Shown here: positions 61,783 through 64,000 of the stretch, piece by piece | Position numbering within the stretch: the first letter of the stretch is position 1 | Layout: every line of letters begins with the position of its first letter | Source of the DNA: Lysobacter sp. yr284 | Lineage (GTDB): Bacteria > Pseudomonadota > Gammaproteobacteria > Xanthomonadales > Xanthomonadaceae | Direction of reading: 5' to 3' | DNA length: 64,000 bases | Assembly (NCBI RefSeq): GCF_900107375.1 | Contig: NZ_FNPT01000007.1 | Span: 1-64,000 of the forward strand | Translations under genes and position numbers: made by a program | The notes under the pieces: generated by a model | Seen by the model: only the letters and a program-made list of their open reading frames with translations | What the model was told of the DNA's origin: nothing | Database searches by the model: none

Positions 61783-61892
61783 GCGCAGAGTCCTCGCGAT
61801 ATGTCCGCTCATCATCCAGCCGCTCCAACGATCCTCGCACCGCGCCGCGACCCGGCCTTGTCGCGCGCGCGCAGCACCGGAGGCCACGCGCC

Positions 61893-62498
61893 ATGAGCGA
61901 AGCCCGCATCTACCTGGTCGACGACAACGACGGTTTCCGCGAGTCCACCGCCTGGCTGCTGGAAACGGCCGGGTTCGAGGTGCAGGCCTACGCGTCGGGG
62001 CCGGCGTTCCTGGACGCCTACGGCCACGAGCGCCACGGCGGCGGCGCGCAGTGCCTGGTCTCGGACATCCGCATGCCCCTGATGAGCGGGCTGCAGCTGC
62101 AGGAAGAGCTGCGCCGGCGCGGGATCGGCCTGCCGCTGGTGTTCGTCACCGCCCACGGCGACGTGCCGCTGGCGGTCGAGGCGATGCGCAAGGGCGCGGC
62201 CAACTTTTTGGAGAAGCCCTTCGGCGACGAGGCGCTGATCGAGGCGATCCGCGCCGCCGTGGCCCACGCCCGCAGCCATGCCGGCGGCGGCGAGGGCGGC
62301 GACGACCGCCTGGCCCGGCTGAGCCCGCGCGAGCGCCAGGTCATGGACCTGGTGGTCGCGAGCAAGCCCAACAAGATCATCGCCGACGTGCTCGGCATCA
62401 GCGTCAAGACCGTGGAACTGCATCGATCGAACATGATGAACAAACTCGGGGTACGCTCGCTGCCCGAACTGATGAAGGTGGCGCTGGGCCATGGTTGA
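61893..62498 (+). CDS. FixJ-type response regulator
   Basis: The 201-residue protein has a receiver domain (about 5-120; phospho-acceptor Asp58 in LVSDIRMPLMSG, Thr in VFVTAHGDV, Lys in NFLEKPFGDEAL) and a LuxR/FixJ helix-turn-helix (about 139-200: LSPRERQVMDLVVASKPNKI, ISVKTVELHRSNMMNKLGV). It is the likely partner of the 59056 kinase. Its 3' end overlaps sctQ by 8 bp, so it is expressed with the T3SS operon and may control it. Confidence 0.94.
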   Translation: MSEARIYLVDDNDGFRESTAWLLETAGFEVQAYASGPAFLDAYGHERHGGGAQCLVSDIRMPLMSGLQLQEELRRRGIGLPLVFVTAHGDVPLAVEAMRKGAANFLEKPFGDEALIEAIRAAVAHARSHAGGGEGGDDRLARLSPRERQVMDLVVASKPNKIIADVLGISVKTVELHRSNMMNKLGVRSLPELMKVALGHG

Positions 62499-63588
62499 TA
62501 CTCAGGCGGACGTTGCCGCGCCGGCGCGCGCCGGCGAAGACTTCGCCGCGCACGCGCGGCCGTTGCGCGGCAAGGTGCCGGCGCTGCCGCTGTGGCAGGC
62601 GCAGGCGCTGTGCGCGTTCTTCGGCGCGCCGCAGCGCTGGCCGCTGCGCGAAGGCGGCGGCTGGCTGGAGTTCTTCCGCGCCAGGCCGGTCGACGGCGAA
62701 ACGGTGATGCTGGAAGGCGACGGCGCGCGGGTGCGGCTGCAGCTCGACAGCGGGCTGGCGCTGGACACCGACACCGGCCTGCACTGGAGCGGCTACCGCG
62801 GCCGCTCGCGCGTGCTGGCCTGGAGCCTGGCCCACGAATCGCAACTGATGAAGCTCAGCCAGGCGCTCGACGTGGCGCTGGTCCCGGTGGTCGACGACGG
62901 CGCCGCCTCGCTGCGCGAGCTGCAGGCGCACGGCGGCGACGAGGACGGGCTGTGGCTGGGTTTCCGCATCCTCGACGGCGCCGGCCAGGCGCGTTCGCGC
63001 GGCCACCTGCGGATTCCGCCGGGCTGGGTCGACCGGCTGCTGCTGCGCGCCGAACCGTTCGAGCGCGCGCGCGGCGACGGCGAGCAATACCGCGACTGGT
63101 CGCAACTGCCGGTGCCGGTGACGCTGAGCTGGGACGGCCCGAGCCTGCGCTACCCGCAATGGCGCCAACTGCGCGCCGGCGACGTGCTGGTGATCGGCAA
63201 CTACCAACGTCCGCCGCCGGTGCGCGCGCTCGCGCCCGGGCTGGCCTGGCCGCTGGCGCCGGTCGCCGACGGCTGGCGCATCGACGGCCCGCCCCTGACC
63301 CTTTCCACGCACCAGGAGACATCTGCGATGAGCGATCCCGAATCCGCCGCCGACGCGCCGGAGGCCGCGACCGGGCCGGACGTGCCGGTCCGCCTGCAAT
63401 TCGACCTGGGCCGGCTGGAATGCCGCTACGAGGACCTGGCCGGCTTCCAGCCCGGCTACGTGTTCGCCCTGCCCTCGCGGCTGGAAGGCGCCAACGTGGT
63501 GATCCGCGCCAATGGGCGCGATGCGGGCCGCGGCGAGATCGTCGCGGTCGGCGAAACCCTGGGCGTGCGCCTGCTCTCCTGGAGCTGA
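62491..63588 (+). CDS. sctQ: SctQ sorting-platform (C-ring) protein
   Basis: The 365-residue protein is the cytoplasmic pod component of the T3SS. The N-terminal two-thirds carry family-weak sequence with a central SpoA-like part (LPVPVTLSWDGPSLRYPQWR); the C-terminal domain (about 290-365) is the conserved SpoA/FliN-like module (VPVRLQFDLGRLECRYEDL, FALPSRLEGANVVIRANGR, VAVGETLGVRLLSWS). It overlaps the regulator by 8 bp and precedes sctR by 3 bp. A second start inside the gene (63328) would give a short C-terminal form. Confidence 0.92.
   Translation: MVDTQADVAAPARAGEDFAAHARPLRGKVPALPLWQAQALCAFFGAPQRWPLREGGGWLEFFRARPVDGETVMLEGDGARVRLQLDSGLALDTDTGLHWSGYRGRSRVLAWSLAHESQLMKLSQALDVALVPVVDDGAASLRELQAHGGDEDGLWLGFRILDGAGQARSRGHLRIPPGWVDRLLLRAEPFERARGDGEQYRDWSQLPVPVTLSWDGPSLRYPQWRQLRAGDVLVIGNYQRPPPVRALAPGLAWPLAPVADGWRIDGPPLTLSTHQETSAMSDPESAADAPEAATGPDVPVRLQFDLGRLECRYEDLAGFQPGYVFALPSRLEGANVVIRANGRDAGRGEIVAVGETLGVRLLSWS
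63328..63588 (+). CDS. SctQ short form from internal start
   Basis: Within sctQ, ATG 63328 is preceded by AGGAGA at 63314-63319, 8 bp away, an uncommonly good ribosome site for an internal codon. Translation gives 86 residues (MSDPESAADAPEAATG ...) comprising only the C-terminal SpoA domain. Known YscQ-C, SpaO-C and HrcQb-like products arise in this way and assemble with the full-length protein, so this is likely a genuine second product. Confidence 0.75.
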   Translation: MSDPESAADAPEAATGPDVPVRLQFDLGRLECRYEDLAGFQPGYVFALPSRLEGANVVIRANGRDAGRGEIVAVGETLGVRLLSWS

Positions 63589-63591
63589 ATC

Positions 63592-64000
63592 ATGGATTTC
63601 AGTTCGTTCTCGCCGGCCCTGGTGCTGCTGACGGTGGTCAGCCTGGCGCTGGCGCCGTTCGTGGCGGTGATGGTGACGTCCTTCACCAAGATCGTGGTGG
63701 TGCTGAGCCTGCTGCGCAACGCGCTGGGGCTGCAGCAGGTGCCGCCGAACGTGGTCATCAACGGCCTGGCGATCGTGCTGTCGATCTATGTGATGTATCC
63801 GGTGATCCTGGAGACCCACGACGCGATCAACGCCAGCGCCAACGGCGGCGCGACGGTGTCGGCGACGCAGGGGCCGGCGGCGGCGAACGCGGCCGCGGCG
63901 CCGGGTGCGGCGTCGGCGCCGGGCGCTGCGGCGGCGCCTGCCGGCGCGGCCGCGCCGGCCGCCGGCAACGCGGCAGCGGCGGCCGCCAACGCCGCGGCGC
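63592..64000 (+). CDS. sctR: SctR export-gate protein (FliP family), 5' part
   Basis: The gene runs out of the window. The visible ~136 residues begin [20 protein letters not shown] and include the FliP/SctR signature [20 protein letters not shown], then [20 protein letters not shown]. After [13 protein letters not shown] the reading frame enters a run of at least 50 residues that are almost all Ala, Gly, Pro and Asn, where known SctR proteins have a short periplasmic loop. No frameshift is visible. The start is 3 bp after the sctQ stop. Confidence 0.93.
   Translation, partial: MDFSSFSPALVLLTVVSLALAPFVAVMVTSFTKIVVVLSLLRNALGLQQVPPNVVINGLAIVLSIYVMYPVILETHDAINASANGGATVSATQGPAAANAAAAPGAASAPGAAAAPAGAAAPAAGNAAAAAANAAA

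Overview
The window looks like chromosome of a high-GC gammaproteobacterium of the Xanthomonadaceae, most likely Lysobacter. The basis is the very GC-rich codon use, large TonB-dependent receptors, an effector with the Xanthomonadales T4SS recognition domain (XVIPCD), an ECF42 sigma factor with its YCII partner, and two families of short REP-type palindromes between genes. No ribosomal marker is present, so the genus is an inference.

Positions 1-43 kb are a mosaic of accessory metabolism, envelope and regulation genes. In order: an iron-type cell-surface signalling unit (ECF sigma, FecR, STN-TonB receptor); an exported cyanophycinase plus isoaspartyl peptidase pair; a large LysM protein of unknown role; an AlkD-type repair protein; a TerC transporter behind a yybP-ykoY manganese riboswitch; two divergent GH29 fucosidases; a secreted metallophosphoesterase; an FKBP lipoprotein and a Tat multicopper oxidase; a TetR/oxidoreductase divergent pair; an ABC importer core with a fused double permease; MgtC and DUF1028 proteins; an ECF42/VOC/YCII module; a second TonB receptor; ArsR; a GT4 glycosyltransferase; an MFS exporter; and an acyltransferase. 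Eight inverted pairs of one REP family and several copies of a second lie between these genes. A larger repeat of about 290 bp occurs twice (start of window and 42.8 kb), and its hairpins keep pairing although their sequences differ.

Positions 44.7-64 kb hold most of a non-flagellar type III secretion system. The minus strand runs FliO-like, SctV, SctD, a filament/needle candidate, SctI, SctJ, SctK, SctL, SctN, SctO, SctP, an unknown protein, a second filament-like protein and a secreted protein. The plus strand, divergent from it, runs a soluble FixL-type sensor kinase, a FixJ-type regulator, SctQ (with an internal start for a short form) and SctR, which leaves the window. SctC, S, T and U are not seen and probably lie beyond the right edge. 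The two filament-like genes share an upstream motif at nearly the same distance (a TGACCC/GGGTCA dyad followed by CTAGCT), a candidate regulator target.

The most striking element is inserted between the kinase and regulator genes: a lipoprotein gene followed by a 317-residue protein with an N-terminal JAMM-like HxH...SxxD motif and a C-terminal XVIPCD. This is the architecture of an interbacterial T4SS toxin and immunity pair, placed inside the regulatory operon of a T3SS.
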